A stretch of 64,000 nucleotides of DNA from Schaedlerella arabinosiphila (GTDB taxonomy: Bacteria > Bacillota > Clostridia > Lachnospirales > Lachnospiraceae): positions 3,526,501-3,590,500 of the forward strand of contig NZ_RHJS01000002.1 in assembly GCF_003885045.1 (NCBI RefSeq). Reading direction: 5' to 3'. Both the position numbers and the translations under genes were made by a program. Shown one piece after another: positions 1-8,020 of the stretch. The notes below the pieces were generated by a model. It saw only the letters and a list, made by a program, of their open reading frames with translations, did not search any database and was not told the DNA's origin. Position 1 is the first letter of the stretch. Each line of letters starts with the position of its first letter.

Positions 1-605
1 CGCACGGACAGGTTCACATCCGCACGCATGGAGCCCTCCTGCAGCTTGCAGTCCGAGGCCCCCAGATACTGTATGATCTGGCGGAGCTTTTCCAGGTATG
101 CAATGACCTCCTTGGCACAGCGCATATCCGGCTCGGACACGATCTCCACCAGGGGCACGCCGCTTCGGTTGTAGTCCACCAGGGACGTGTCGTCCCATTC
201 GTCGTGAACCAGCTTTCCCGCGTCCTCCTCCATGTGCATCTCATGAATCCGCACCCGCTTTTTTGTATCCCCCGTTTCAATCTCCACATATCCGTTTCTT
301 GCGATGGGGAGATAAAGCTGGGAGATCTGATAATTCTGGGGATTATCCGGATAAAAATAATTCTTCCGGTCAAACCTGCACATCCGGGTGATCTCACAGT
401 TTGCGGCAAGCCCGATTGCCATGGCATATTCCACCACCTGTTTATTCAGAACCGGAAGCGCCCCCGGCATCCCGGTGCAGACTGGGCAGGTATGGGTATT
501 GGGGGCTGCCCCGAATGCCGTGCTGCATCCGCAGAAAATCTTTGTCTTTGTGGCCAGCTCCACATGTACCTCCAGCCCGATCACGGTCTCATACTGTTTT
601 GCCAT
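1..605 (-). CDS. gatB: Aspartyl/glutamyl-tRNA amidotransferase subunit B (partial)
   Basis: GatB binds the mischarged Asp-tRNA(Asn) or Glu-tRNA(Gln) and carries the kinase site that activates the side chain before amidation. Only the first 201 codons are in the window; the gene runs off the left edge. The protein opens MAKQYETVIGLEVHVELATK, the family's conserved start. It is followed by a CGCS...CPVC cysteine pair typical of the GatB zinc site, the FDRKNYFYPDNPQNYQISQ block of the catalytic cradle, and an EEDAGK motif. The ATG at 603-605 follows a GGAGG about 10 nt upstream. It lies only 5 nt after the gatA stop, so its ribosome site sits in the end of gatA, implying translational coupling as the last visible gene of the aspS-gatCAB operon. 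Confidence 0.97.
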   Translation of the reverse strand, partial: MAKQYETVIGLEVHVELATKTKIFCGCSTAFGAAPNTHTCPVCTGMPGALPVLNKQVVEYAMAIGLAANCEITRMCRFDRKNYFYPDNPQNYQISQLYLPIARNGYVEIETGDTKKRVRIHEMHMEEDAGKLVHDEWDDTSLVDYNRSGVPLVEIVSEPDMRCAKEVIAYLEKLRQIIQYLGASDCKLQEGSMRADVNLSV

Positions 606-610
606 CGCGC

Positions 611-2173
611 TTACGCCTCCCTTCCTGATGCCGGATTCTCTGTACCTGCCGCCCGGCTGATGCTCTCCCGAAAATCCCCGTCCTGACGTCCTTTTGTTCC
701 TGCTCCGATTCTGACATCCGCAGGCGCCTCGTACTCCTTCTCTGTCGCGCATTCATAAGCATACGCTGCACGGATCAGCTTTTTCTCCTGAAAACTGTTG
801 CCGATCAGCTGCATGCCGATGGGCAGCCCTCTGCTGTCTTTCCCCACAGGAACGCTCATCCCCGGCAGTCCCGCCAGGTTCACGGAAATGGTATAGATAT
901 CGCCCAGATACATTTTCAGCGGATCCTGCAGGCTCTTCCCCAGTTTCGGCGCCGTAGTCGGAGCCGTCGGGCCGAGGATCAGGTCATAGGTTTCAAACGC
1001 CTTGTCAAATGCCTGTTTGATCAGTGCTTTCGTGCGCAGCGCTTTCAGATAATAGGCATCATAATACCCGGAGCTGAGCACAAAGGAGCCGAGCATGATC
1101 CTGCGTTTCACCTCTGCGCCGAACCCTTCGGACCGGGTCTTTTTATACATGCTGTGAAGCCCCTCGCAGTCTGCCCCGCGGTAACCGTATTTTACCCCGT
1201 CAAAACGCTCCAGATTCGAGCTGGCCTCCGCCGACGCGATCACATAATAGGCCGGAATCGCATATTTCACAAGGCTTAAATCAAACTCTTCCAGCACCGC
1301 GCCCCGTTCCTCCAGCACCCGGGCCGCCCTCCAGATGGCGTCCGCCACTTCCGAATCCAGCCCTTCCCCCATATAATCCCTGGGAATCCCGATCTTCATT
1401 CCCTTTATGTCCCTTTCCAGGGCGGATGTAAAATCATAATCCTGTCTCTCCACGGAAGTGCTGTCCTTCTCATCGCGGGACGCCACCGCTTCCAGGATCG
1501 CGGCACAGTCCGCCACATCCTTTGCCACCGGCCCGATCTGATCCAGAGAAGATCCGTATGCAATCAGCCCATAGCGGGAAACCGTACCATAAGTAGGTTT
1601 CAGCCCCACCACACCGCAGAAGGAGCTTGGCTGCCGGATAGAACCTCCGGTGTCCGACCCCAGCGCATACCAGCATTCCTGCGCCGCCACGGCCGCACAG
1701 GAACCGCCGGAAGATCCGCCCGGCACATACAGCAGGTTATGGGGGTTTTTCGTCGGCCCGAAGCAGGAGGTCTCTGTTGTGCTCCCCATGGCAAATTCAT
1801 CCATGTTGGTCTTGCCGACGACAACCGCCCCTTCCCTCTGCAGATTTTTCACCGCCTCCGCCGTAAAGGTGGGGCGATAGTTGGAAAGAATCCTGGAGCT
1901 GCAGGTGGTAAGCTGCCCCTCGATACTTATGTTATCCTTGACGGCCGCCGGGACGCCTGCCAGAGGCCCCTTTAGTTCTCCCCGGTCAATCTTCTCCTGT
2001 ACTGCCTCCGCCTGGGCTAAGGCTCCTTCTTCGTCCAGAGTCACATAGCTGTTGATCTCCGGCTCCACTGCCCTTGCCTGTGCCAGCACGGCTTCCAATG
2101 CCTCCCTGACCGACACGTCTCTATCCTTGATTTTCCTGCCCAGCTCAAGGGCTGTCAGTTTTAACAGATCCAT
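611..2173 (-). CDS. gatA: Aspartyl/glutamyl-tRNA amidotransferase subunit A
   Basis: This is the amidase subunit of GatCAB. It hydrolyses glutamine and supplies ammonia for converting Asp-tRNA(Asn) to Asn-tRNA(Asn), and Glu-tRNA(Gln) to Gln-tRNA(Gln). The 520-residue protein has the amidase signature GGSSGGSCAAVAA near residue 152. The Ser-cisSer-Lys triad is complete and falls at Lys79, Ser154 and Ser178, the same numbers as in characterised GatA enzymes. The family is usually about 485 residues; the extra 30 or so form a charged, low-complexity C-terminal tail after residue 490. The ATG is at 2171-2173, 25 nt after the gatC stop. The tail overlaps the region carrying the gatB ribosome site, which may explain its tolerance. 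Confidence 0.97.
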   Translation of the reverse strand: MDLLKLTALELGRKIKDRDVSVREALEAVLAQARAVEPEINSYVTLDEEGALAQAEAVQEKIDRGELKGPLAGVPAAVKDNISIEGQLTTCSSRILSNYRPTFTAEAVKNLQREGAVVVGKTNMDEFAMGSTTETSCFGPTKNPHNLLYVPGGSSGGSCAAVAAQECWYALGSDTGGSIRQPSSFCGVVGLKPTYGTVSRYGLIAYGSSLDQIGPVAKDVADCAAILEAVASRDEKDSTSVERQDYDFTSALERDIKGMKIGIPRDYMGEGLDSEVADAIWRAARVLEERGAVLEEFDLSLVKYAIPAYYVIASAEASSNLERFDGVKYGYRGADCEGLHSMYKKTRSEGFGAEVKRRIMLGSFVLSSGYYDAYYLKALRTKALIKQAFDKAFETYDLILGPTAPTTAPKLGKSLQDPLKMYLGDIYTISVNLAGLPGMSVPVGKDSRGLPIGMQLIGNSFQEKKLIRAAYAYECATEKEYEAPADVRIGAGTKGRQDGDFRESISRAAGTENPASGREA

Positions 2174-2198
2174 AACCTACACCGCCTTTTTCTCTCAT

Positions 2199-2492
2199 TT
2201 ATCCAATCGTTTTCGGTACCACAAAGCTGTCCTCTTTCCTGAGAGGCGCGTTCGCCAGAGTCTGCTCCCTGTTGTCTCCGCCGGTTACCACATCCTCCCG
2301 AAATACATTGTGTACCGGAAACACGTGACACATGGGCTCCACCCCCGCAGTATCCAACTCATTCAGCGTGTCGATATAATCCAGCATCTTTTCCATATCT
2401 GCCTTTGCGGCCTCTTTTTCCTCCCGGGACAATTCCAGCTTTGCCAGGATTCCCACATACTCCATGGTTTCGTCTGATATTTTGTTTGCCAT
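2199..2492 (-). CDS. gatC: Aspartyl/glutamyl-tRNA amidotransferase subunit C
   Basis: GatC is the small belt-like subunit that wraps and stabilises GatA against GatB. The 97-residue protein has the normal family length, the amphipathic N-terminal helix (LAKLELSREEKEAAKADMEK), the conserved LDTAGVEPMCHV segment, and the C-terminal RKEDSFVVPK that ends most GatC proteins. It is the first gat gene of the run gatC-gatA-gatB and sits 66 nt downstream of a zinc-ribbon membrane protein gene. With aspS further upstream on the same strand and no terminator seen between, it appears to be in the T-box controlled operon. Confidence 0.95.
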   Translation of the reverse strand: MANKISDETMEYVGILAKLELSREEKEAAKADMEKMLDYIDTLNELDTAGVEPMCHVFPVHNVFREDVVTGGDNREQTLANAPLRKEDSFVVPKTIG

Positions 2493-2558
2493 ACATACGC
2501 CTCCGTAATTGCTTGTAAACGCGGGCAGTCCCCTGCTGCAGATTTTGGCGCCGCCCTG

Positions 2559-3650
2559 TTAATCATACTGATAATATTCCCAATAGTCCCCGGTTCCAAT
2601 CACCTCGCTGGGAACCAGTTCCAGAGAATTTTCCTCTGCCGTTACCACCGTACCTTCCCGCAGATACAGATTCCGGTAGGTATCGTCCATTTCTTCACCG
2701 CTCAGCCAGTAGGACGTTTCATAATACCCATCCTCATAATCTTCATCTATGATCATGCACCGCAGGATTCCCCAGCCGGATTCCACATGAAGGTCATACA
2801 CGCCCTGGACGATCTCATCTCCGACTGTCAGTGTTTCATCCTTCTTAACGGTTACGGTCTCTGTCAGCGGATTTTCCGTAAATTCCAGATCATCCGTCTG
2901 TCCGTTTTCCGTCGTCAGTTTCAGGATAACAGGATCCCTGACCGTCACATGCGCCCCCTCATAGAGCCGGATGTCTTCCAGAACCTGCACTTCATCATAC
3001 TCTTCCTCGGTTCCAAAGGACTGCCAGATATAGATTCCGTTTTCCATATCTTCCAGGCTCAGCCCGCCGCTCCCTTCCAGAAGCTCCGCCGTATAACTTC
3101 CCTCCGGCAGATGGACGCCCACCAGATATTCTCCCTGGATCAGTTCCGTCTCATAGTGATCCCCTGTTTCCGCCAGCTCCCTCTCGGCGTATTCGTAGGG
3201 TCCCGCATAACCAGGGTCTGCCTCCGGTTCACTGAGCCCTCCGAAATGCAGGCCGTTCTCAGAAATGTAGTTTGCCACGCCTCCCATCAGAACAAACACA
3301 GATATAATCACGGCCACGGCTATTTTTGACTTTCCGGACGAGTGTGCATTCCAGGCCGTATTTCTTCCGTTGTTTCCAAATTTTGTATTCTGGAACTGAG
3401 CATTGTATTTAAAAACAGGCTTGCTTTTTTTCTCTTTTTTCTCCGTCTCAAAGCTGCCTTTATCCTGCTCTGCCTTGTAGCCGCATTTCTCCGAAGCCTG
3501 CCCGGCATCCCCGTTCATACTCTCCACCGTATAGCTTTCGTTCAGATGATAATGCTTCCTGTGGATCCTGGTATTATCCAGCCCGCAGGCCGGGCAGTAT
3601 CCGCCGCGAAGCTTTCCCCCGCACAAATAGCATTCATTTTTGTTTGCCAT
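2559..3650 (-). CDS. Zinc-ribbon membrane protein of unknown function
   Basis: A 363-residue protein that I cannot assign to a pathway. Its N-terminus has a double CxxC zinc ribbon (CYLCGGKLRGGYCPACGL, residues 7-24). A polar, lysine-rich linker follows, then one hydrophobic segment near residues 109-128 (IAVAVIISVFVLMGGVANYI), and an acidic outer domain of about 230 residues. This domain has two repeated beta-rich modules around the similar phrases LIQGEYLVGVHLPEGSY and DEIVQGVYDLHVESGWG. The layout suggests a cytoplasmic zinc ribbon, one membrane span and an exported sensor-like domain. The ATG follows GGGAGA closely. It lies between aspS and gatC on the same strand, which is unexpected for a translation operon and may only reflect co-transcription. 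Confidence 0.85.
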   Translation of the reverse strand: MANKNECYLCGGKLRGGYCPACGLDNTRIHRKHYHLNESYTVESMNGDAGQASEKCGYKAEQDKGSFETEKKEKKSKPVFKYNAQFQNTKFGNNGRNTAWNAHSSGKSKIAVAVIISVFVLMGGVANYISENGLHFGGLSEPEADPGYAGPYEYAERELAETGDHYETELIQGEYLVGVHLPEGSYTAELLEGSGGLSLEDMENGIYIWQSFGTEEEYDEVQVLEDIRLYEGAHVTVRDPVILKLTTENGQTDDLEFTENPLTETVTVKKDETLTVGDEIVQGVYDLHVESGWGILRCMIIDEDYEDGYYETSYWLSGEEMDDTYRNLYLREGTVVTAEENSLELVPSEVIGTGDYWEYYQYD

Positions 3651-3719
3651 TCTCCCTCACCATCTCTTTCCGAGCAGGGAACGCTCCAGAGACTGCATCC
3701 GGCCTTCCCGCCGTGTTCT

Positions 3720-5051
3720 CTACGGTTCCAGTCTGCTCAAATCTCTTGGGAACAATGTAGTTTCCCGCACATTGTCCTCCTCCATCAGTTTCATTGTAAG
3801 ACGTTCCAGGCCGATTCCCAAGCCGCCATGGGGAGGCATCCCGTGCTTGAAAGCGCTTAAATACTGCTCCATGCCTTCCCCGGTCATCCCTCTGGCCTCC
3901 ATCTTTTCCAGCAGCCTGCGGTAATCATGAATCCTCTGGCCGCCGGTCGTAATTTCCATTCCCCGGAACAACAGGTCAAAACTCAGAGTAAAAGCTGTAT
4001 CCTCCGGATCGTCCATTGCATAGAAGGGACGTTTTTTTGAAGGATAGTGGGTGACGAACACAAAATCCGCATCCCACTCTTCCTTTGCATACCGGCTGAT
4101 CAGGCTTTCCTCCTCCGGCTCCAGGTCAAAGGGGTTTTTGATCCTCCGGCCGTATTTTTCAGACACCAGGCGCTTGATTTCGTCAAACCTTACAGCCGGA
4201 ATCCGGTCCGTCTGCGGCAGCTCCACGTCCAGAAGCTTTAACTCCGTCCCATAATCCTGTTTCAGCAGCTTCATGGTATACTGCAGAAATCCGGTTTCCA
4301 TGGCCATGATTTCTTCAAATCCGTCGATATAGCCCATCTCAAAATCCAGGCTGGTATATTCATTAAGATGCCGCTTCGTGTTGTGCTTCTCCGCACGGAA
4401 TACCGGGGCTGTCTCGAATACCCGGTCGTAAACCCCCACCATCATCTGCTTATAGAACTGGGGGCTCTGCTGCAGGATCGCCGGCCGGTGGAAATAATCC
4501 AGCTTAAAGACGTTTGCCCCGCCTTCCGCGCTCTTCGCCCCGATCTTCGGCGTATGGATCTCCGTAAATCCTTCCCCATAGAGAAAATCCCGGAATCCCC
4601 TTACCAGTCCTTCCTGGAGCTTGAACCGGGCGCGCTCCCGGAGGTTTCTCAGGGCAATGGGGCGGTAGTTCAGCTTTGCTTCCAGGGAGGTGGACAGCTT
4701 CCATTTTCCGATTGCCAGCGGCAGCGGCTCTGCCGGTTCGCTTAAAATCCGGACTGCCGAGATCCGAATCTCAATCCCGCCCGGCGCCTTCTCTGAGTTG
4801 ATCAAGATTCCTGTTACCTCTACTGTATCCGCTTCTTTCAAATCTTTCAAGAAAAAGTTTGTAATTTCTTCATCGGATACACACTGAACAAGTCCCTCCC
4901 GTTTTCTGAGGATGATGAAAGCCACATTGCCCATGTCACGGATCGCATGAATGGCGCCGTTTACTTTTACGGTATTCCCCGCCAGATCCTTTGCCATTAA
5001 TTCATGCAATTCCAATGTCTCTTTTTCTTTTACTCCGGTTACAAATTCCAT
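3720..5051 (-). CDS. aspS: Archaeal-type, probably non-discriminating aspartyl-tRNA synthetase
   Basis: Charges tRNA with aspartate. At 443 residues it is far shorter than the bacterial-type AspRS (about 590) and has no GAD insertion, so it is the archaeal/eukaryotic-type enzyme. An OB-fold anticodon domain occupies roughly residues 1-105. The class II core follows, with motif 2 (FRAEKHNTKRHLNEYTSLDFEM) and motif 3 (GLGIGLERLTMKL) near the end. The usual Trp of the anticodon-domain GWVH motif is replaced (GAIHAIRD), which fits relaxed recognition of tRNA(Asn). Co-orientation with gatCAB supports the indirect Asn-tRNA route. The start ATG at 5049-5051 follows AAAGGAGAG; an in-frame ATG nine codons upstream lacks a ribosome site. 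A T-box leader precedes it. Confidence 0.92.
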   Translation of the reverse strand: MEFVTGVKEKETLELHELMAKDLAGNTVKVNGAIHAIRDMGNVAFIILRKREGLVQCVSDEEITNFFLKDLKEADTVEVTGILINSEKAPGGIEIRISAVRILSEPAEPLPLAIGKWKLSTSLEAKLNYRPIALRNLRERARFKLQEGLVRGFRDFLYGEGFTEIHTPKIGAKSAEGGANVFKLDYFHRPAILQQSPQFYKQMMVGVYDRVFETAPVFRAEKHNTKRHLNEYTSLDFEMGYIDGFEEIMAMETGFLQYTMKLLKQDYGTELKLLDVELPQTDRIPAVRFDEIKRLVSEKYGRRIKNPFDLEPEEESLISRYAKEEWDADFVFVTHYPSKKRPFYAMDDPEDTAFTLSFDLLFRGMEITTGGQRIHDYRRLLEKMEARGMTGEGMEQYLSAFKHGMPPHGGLGIGLERLTMKLMEEDNVRETTLFPRDLSRLEP

Positions 5052-5076
5052 ACTCTTTCTCTCCTTTCCGCTGCGC

Positions 5077-5114
5077 AAAAAAAGTCCCGGGATGCCATCT
5101 GCGCATCCCGGGAC
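5077..5114 (-). terminator. T-box regulatory terminator of the aspS operon
   Basis: A 12-bp perfect stem (GTCCCGGGATGC paired with GCATCCCGGGAC) with a short loop is followed by seven T's, reading on the minus strand. It lies directly between the T-box core and the aspS ribosome site, where the competing terminator of a T-box leader belongs. Confidence 0.93.
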
Positions 5115-5430
5115 GGAATTTATTTCGATATAAAATCCGCGGTACCACCCGCATTGAACAGTCCTGCCTGCCCCCTTGCAGATCAGAAACTATCCCTCTC
5201 GTCATCGCATATAACGCCTGCTTCGCGTACCGGCCTACTCTTCCTTCAGCCGGTCGGCTCCCAAGTGTTCCCTTACGGAGCTGCCGGAAAGATCCCTTCC
5301 TGACACAGCTCCTGATCTTCTCCCCTGTCTGGCGCTCTCAGTCGGTGACGCCGCCTTCCTGTCAGGTTCTGATGACCAGAGTCTTGTTCTCTGCCTTTGA
5401 TAATTTTGCACTTCACTATGCTAAAATTGT
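5083..5430 (-). ncRNA. T-box leader upstream of aspS-gatCAB
   Basis: The minus strand carries the invariant T-box core GCGGGTGGTACCGCG at about 5137-5152, in which the bulge pairs with the acceptor end of uncharged tRNA. The terminator lies about 25 nt downstream and roughly 280 nt of folded leader lies upstream. Uncharged tRNA would stabilise the antiterminator and let transcription enter aspS and the gat genes. The specifier codon could not be assigned by eye. The 5' half holds both AGAAC and GAC triplets, so Asn (AAC) or Asp (GAC) specificity stays open. Known family fact: a clostridial transamidation operon is controlled by a T-box sensing tRNA(Asn) plus a second tRNA, so Asn would make sense here. 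Confidence 0.93.
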
Positions 5431-5435
5431 TTACA

Positions 5436-5464
5436 ATAATAGCACAGTTTTTTTACCTTTGCAA
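5436..5464 (-). promoter_or_regulatory. Sigma-A-type promoter of the T-box/aspS operon
   Basis: On the minus strand, TTGCAA (5459-5464), a 17-bp spacer and TATTAT (5436-5441) give a near-consensus promoter. Transcription would begin near 5429, giving a leader of about 380 nt before aspS that contains the T-box. Confidence 0.8.
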
Positions 5465-5487
5465 GACTTTTTTCTCAAAAATGTATT

Positions 5488-6690
5488 TTAAAGTTCTTCT
5501 CGGATCACTTCCAAAGCTTTGTCAAGCTGGTTATCCGCTTCTTCGTCCTCTTCATTCGGCTCATATTCCACTTCCACATCAGGAGTGATCCCGGCCTCAT
5601 TGATACTTCTCCCGCTGGGCAGAAAATACTCGGATGTGGTGACCTTGATATAGGATCCGTCCAGAAGGCTGATGATCTCCTGCACCACCCCTTTTCCATA
5701 GGTGGTCGTGCCTACGATCTTTCCCTTTTCATAATCCTGAACCGCACCGGAAAAAATCTCGGACGCACTGGCGCTGTATCCATTTACCAGAACCGCCAGC
5801 GGCCGGTCAAACTCCTGCTTCCCGTCGCAGGTGTACTCCTCTTCCTTGCCGTCCTTATTCTCCGTGGAAATGATCGTTCCCTTGGGCAGGATCAGCCGCA
5901 GCATATCCAGAACCGTGTCCAGATCCCCTCCCGGATTGCTCCGCAGGTCAATGACAAGGCCCTTCATCCCTTTCCCATCCAGTTCCGCCAGAGCCGCCTT
6001 GAACTGCTCATAGGTCACCGAGTCAAATTCCGTGACCCGGATGTATCCCACCTGGGAGTCCTTCATCTCATATTCTACCGTCTGCGCCTTCACGATACGG
6101 CGTACTGCCGTAATCTCCTTTTCCTCGGAACCCCGGATCACGTGCAGCGTCACCTTGGTGCCTTCTTCCCCTTTGATCCAGGCAACCACCTGGTTCAAAT
6201 CTTCGTCCGTGATCTCATGATCGTCCACCTGATACAGGATATCCCCTGATTTCAGCCCGGCTTCCTCTGCCGGAGAATCCCGGAACACATTGGTAATGGT
6301 CACGATCTTTGTCTCATAGCTCTGGGATAGGCCGGCCCCGATTCCCGAATACTCTCCGGAAATCCCCTGCATCAGTTCCTCGGCCTCCTCCTCCGTGTAA
6401 TACACGGAATACGGATCTCCCAGGGCGCGCACATAGCCTTCATACATCCCCTCCGTAAGGGCACTGTCGTCGATCTCATCCTCCCGGAGGTACACACTGT
6501 CGATCACTGCACGAATCCTTTTAAGCTTTTCCTCCGAAAATCCTTCCTCTTCGCCTTCTTCCCCGATCGCTGACAACTGGGGCACAGCACTGGCCACGGT
6601 CCCTCTGATCCCGTTGACAGCCGTCACAATACATAACATAGCAAGGGCGCCACACAGCGCCCCTTTCAAAAATCTATACTTTTCGTTCAT
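5488..6690 (-). CDS. ctpA: S41 family C-terminal processing peptidase (CtpA/CtpB-like)
   Basis: An exported serine protease that trims the C-termini of envelope proteins. The 400-residue protein has an N-terminal signal-anchor (residues 8-27), then an extracytoplasmic N-domain. A PDZ domain follows near 95-180 (SGEYSGIGAG through GLKSGDILYQVD), then the S41 core. The Ser-Lys dyad is visible as the Ser in NGYSASASEIFSGA and the Lys in TTYGKGVVQ. The substrate strand GLVIDLRSNPGGD is intact. Of two possible starts, the ATG at 6688-6690 has GGAG six nt upstream; the one four codons earlier has none. It is the last gene of the ftsE-ftsX-M23-ctp cluster, an arrangement seen widely in Firmicutes and consistent with control of cell-wall hydrolysis at division or sporulation. 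Confidence 0.93.
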   Translation of the reverse strand: MNEKYRFLKGALCGALAMLCIVTAVNGIRGTVASAVPQLSAIGEEGEEEGFSEEKLKRIRAVIDSVYLREDEIDDSALTEGMYEGYVRALGDPYSVYYTEEEAEELMQGISGEYSGIGAGLSQSYETKIVTITNVFRDSPAEEAGLKSGDILYQVDDHEITDEDLNQVVAWIKGEEGTKVTLHVIRGSEEKEITAVRRIVKAQTVEYEMKDSQVGYIRVTEFDSVTYEQFKAALAELDGKGMKGLVIDLRSNPGGDLDTVLDMLRLILPKGTIISTENKDGKEEEYTCDGKQEFDRPLAVLVNGYSASASEIFSGAVQDYEKGKIVGTTTYGKGVVQEIISLLDGSYIKVTTSEYFLPSGRSINEAGITPDVEVEYEPNEEDEEADNQLDKALEVIREEL

Positions 6691-6718
6691 TCTCAGCTCC
6701 ATTTTGATTTGCTATTTT

Positions 6719-7885
6719 TTAGAGATATATCTGCGGATTCACAGGCGATCCGCCCAGCTCCACCTGGAAATGGAGGTGCGGGCCGGACGAATACCCGGTT
6801 GACCCCACATATCCCACCTGCTGGCCTTTGCTCACCGACTGCCCCGCAGTCACTGCCAGGGCGGAATGGTGCATATACTTCGTCACAAACCCGTTGCCGT
6901 GGTCTACGACAACCCAGTTCCCGGCGCTGTCACTCCATCCGGCGATCAGCACGGTTCCTGAATCTGCAGCATATGTAGGCGCTCCGCTTGATGCCGCAAG
7001 ATCCAGCCCGTTGTGGAACGAATTGTCAAAGGTCCGGTAGCCGAAGGTACTGGAAACCGATCCGCTGGGGCACGGATTCGTAAACTGCCCGTTGCCGCTT
7101 ACCACCACATCGGTGCTTGGAATATACGCGCTTCCCCCGTTGGCCCTTGCGGCCGCCTCGGCTTCTGCTGCTGCCGCAGCGGCAGCGGCTGCAGCGGCCG
7201 CCGCTGCCTGCTCCTCCTGCTTGCGTTTCTCTTCTTCCGCCTGCCGGATGAGTTCTTCCAGCAGGGCGGCATTTTCACCGATCTGTCCTTCCAGGTCTGC
7301 GATCTGCAGATTCTTATCCGCCAGAAGCTGCTCCACCTCAGCCTGCTTGGCAATCAGCGCATCCTGCAGGTTTCTCAGAACCACATATTCCTCTTGCAGA
7401 GCTCTTTCCCTGGCCTCCACTTCACTGCGGATCTTCTGAAAATCTGCCAGCCGATCCCTGTCGTATTCTGATAACTGGTTGACATACTCCACGTTGTTCA
7501 GAAAGTCACCCATATTTTCACTGTTCAGCAGGACCTCGATAAACTGGGTATTCCCTACCTCGTACATATATCGAATCCGCTTTTTCATACTCTGGTACTG
7601 TGTATTCTCATCCACCTTTGCCTGTACAAGATCGTCCTCGGCCTGCCTGATCTCGGCCTGCTTGTTGGTCAGCCTTTCCTGCGCCACGTTCATCTCCCCG
7701 ATGATCTGATTCAACTGATCCGTCAGCGCGTTCTTCTCTGCCTCCGCCGCCTCCTTCTCTTCGTCAAGCTGGTCCGCAATCTCCTGCGCCTCTTCGATGG
7801 TCGTTGCCTGTACATTTACCGCTGTCCCCATGCACATTGCAAGTACCAGTACCCCGCTTATTATACTCCTCTTACATTTTTTCAT
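6719..7885 (-). CDS. M23 (LytM) peptidoglycan hydrolase with coiled coil, EnvC-like
   Basis: A 388-residue exported protein. A signal peptide covers residues 1-28 (MKKCKRSIISGVLVLAMCMG). A long coiled coil fills about 30-215, followed by an alanine-rich linker (a run of 14 alanines) and a C-terminal LytM domain from about 285. The LytM zinc ligands are present: HNGLD, the His of MHHSAL and the HLHF motif. Complete ligands suggest an active endopeptidase rather than an inactive activator. A coiled-coil plus LytM protein next to ftsEX matches the EnvC/PcsB role: FtsX couples ATP hydrolysis by FtsE to activation of a septal hydrolase outside the membrane. The ATG at 7883-7885 has an AAGGTGG site; the in-frame region upstream is not signal-like. 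Confidence 0.93.
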   Translation of the reverse strand: MKKCKRSIISGVLVLAMCMGTAVNVQATTIEEAQEIADQLDEEKEAAEAEKNALTDQLNQIIGEMNVAQERLTNKQAEIRQAEDDLVQAKVDENTQYQSMKKRIRYMYEVGNTQFIEVLLNSENMGDFLNNVEYVNQLSEYDRDRLADFQKIRSEVEARERALQEEYVVLRNLQDALIAKQAEVEQLLADKNLQIADLEGQIGENAALLEELIRQAEEEKRKQEEQAAAAAAAAAAAAAAEAEAAARANGGSAYIPSTDVVVSGNGQFTNPCPSGSVSSTFGYRTFDNSFHNGLDLAASSGAPTYAADSGTVLIAGWSDSAGNWVVVDHGNGFVTKYMHHSALAVTAGQSVSKGQQVGYVGSTGYSSGPHLHFQVELGGSPVNPQIYL

Positions 7886-8020
7886 ACAGCCCACCTTATC
7901 ATTTAACGTATCTATTACAATGCATGTATTACTGTATTGGCCGGATGCCGTGCAGCAAGTACACGGCAACGTTTGACCAGTCACGGCGCCGCCCTTTGAA
8001 AGCTGCCTGCCATGACAGGA

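Noticed and set aside
7092..7439. Alanine/serine-rich plus-strand frame opposite the M23 gene
   Set aside because: It is the antisense image of the alanine-rich linker and coiled coil.
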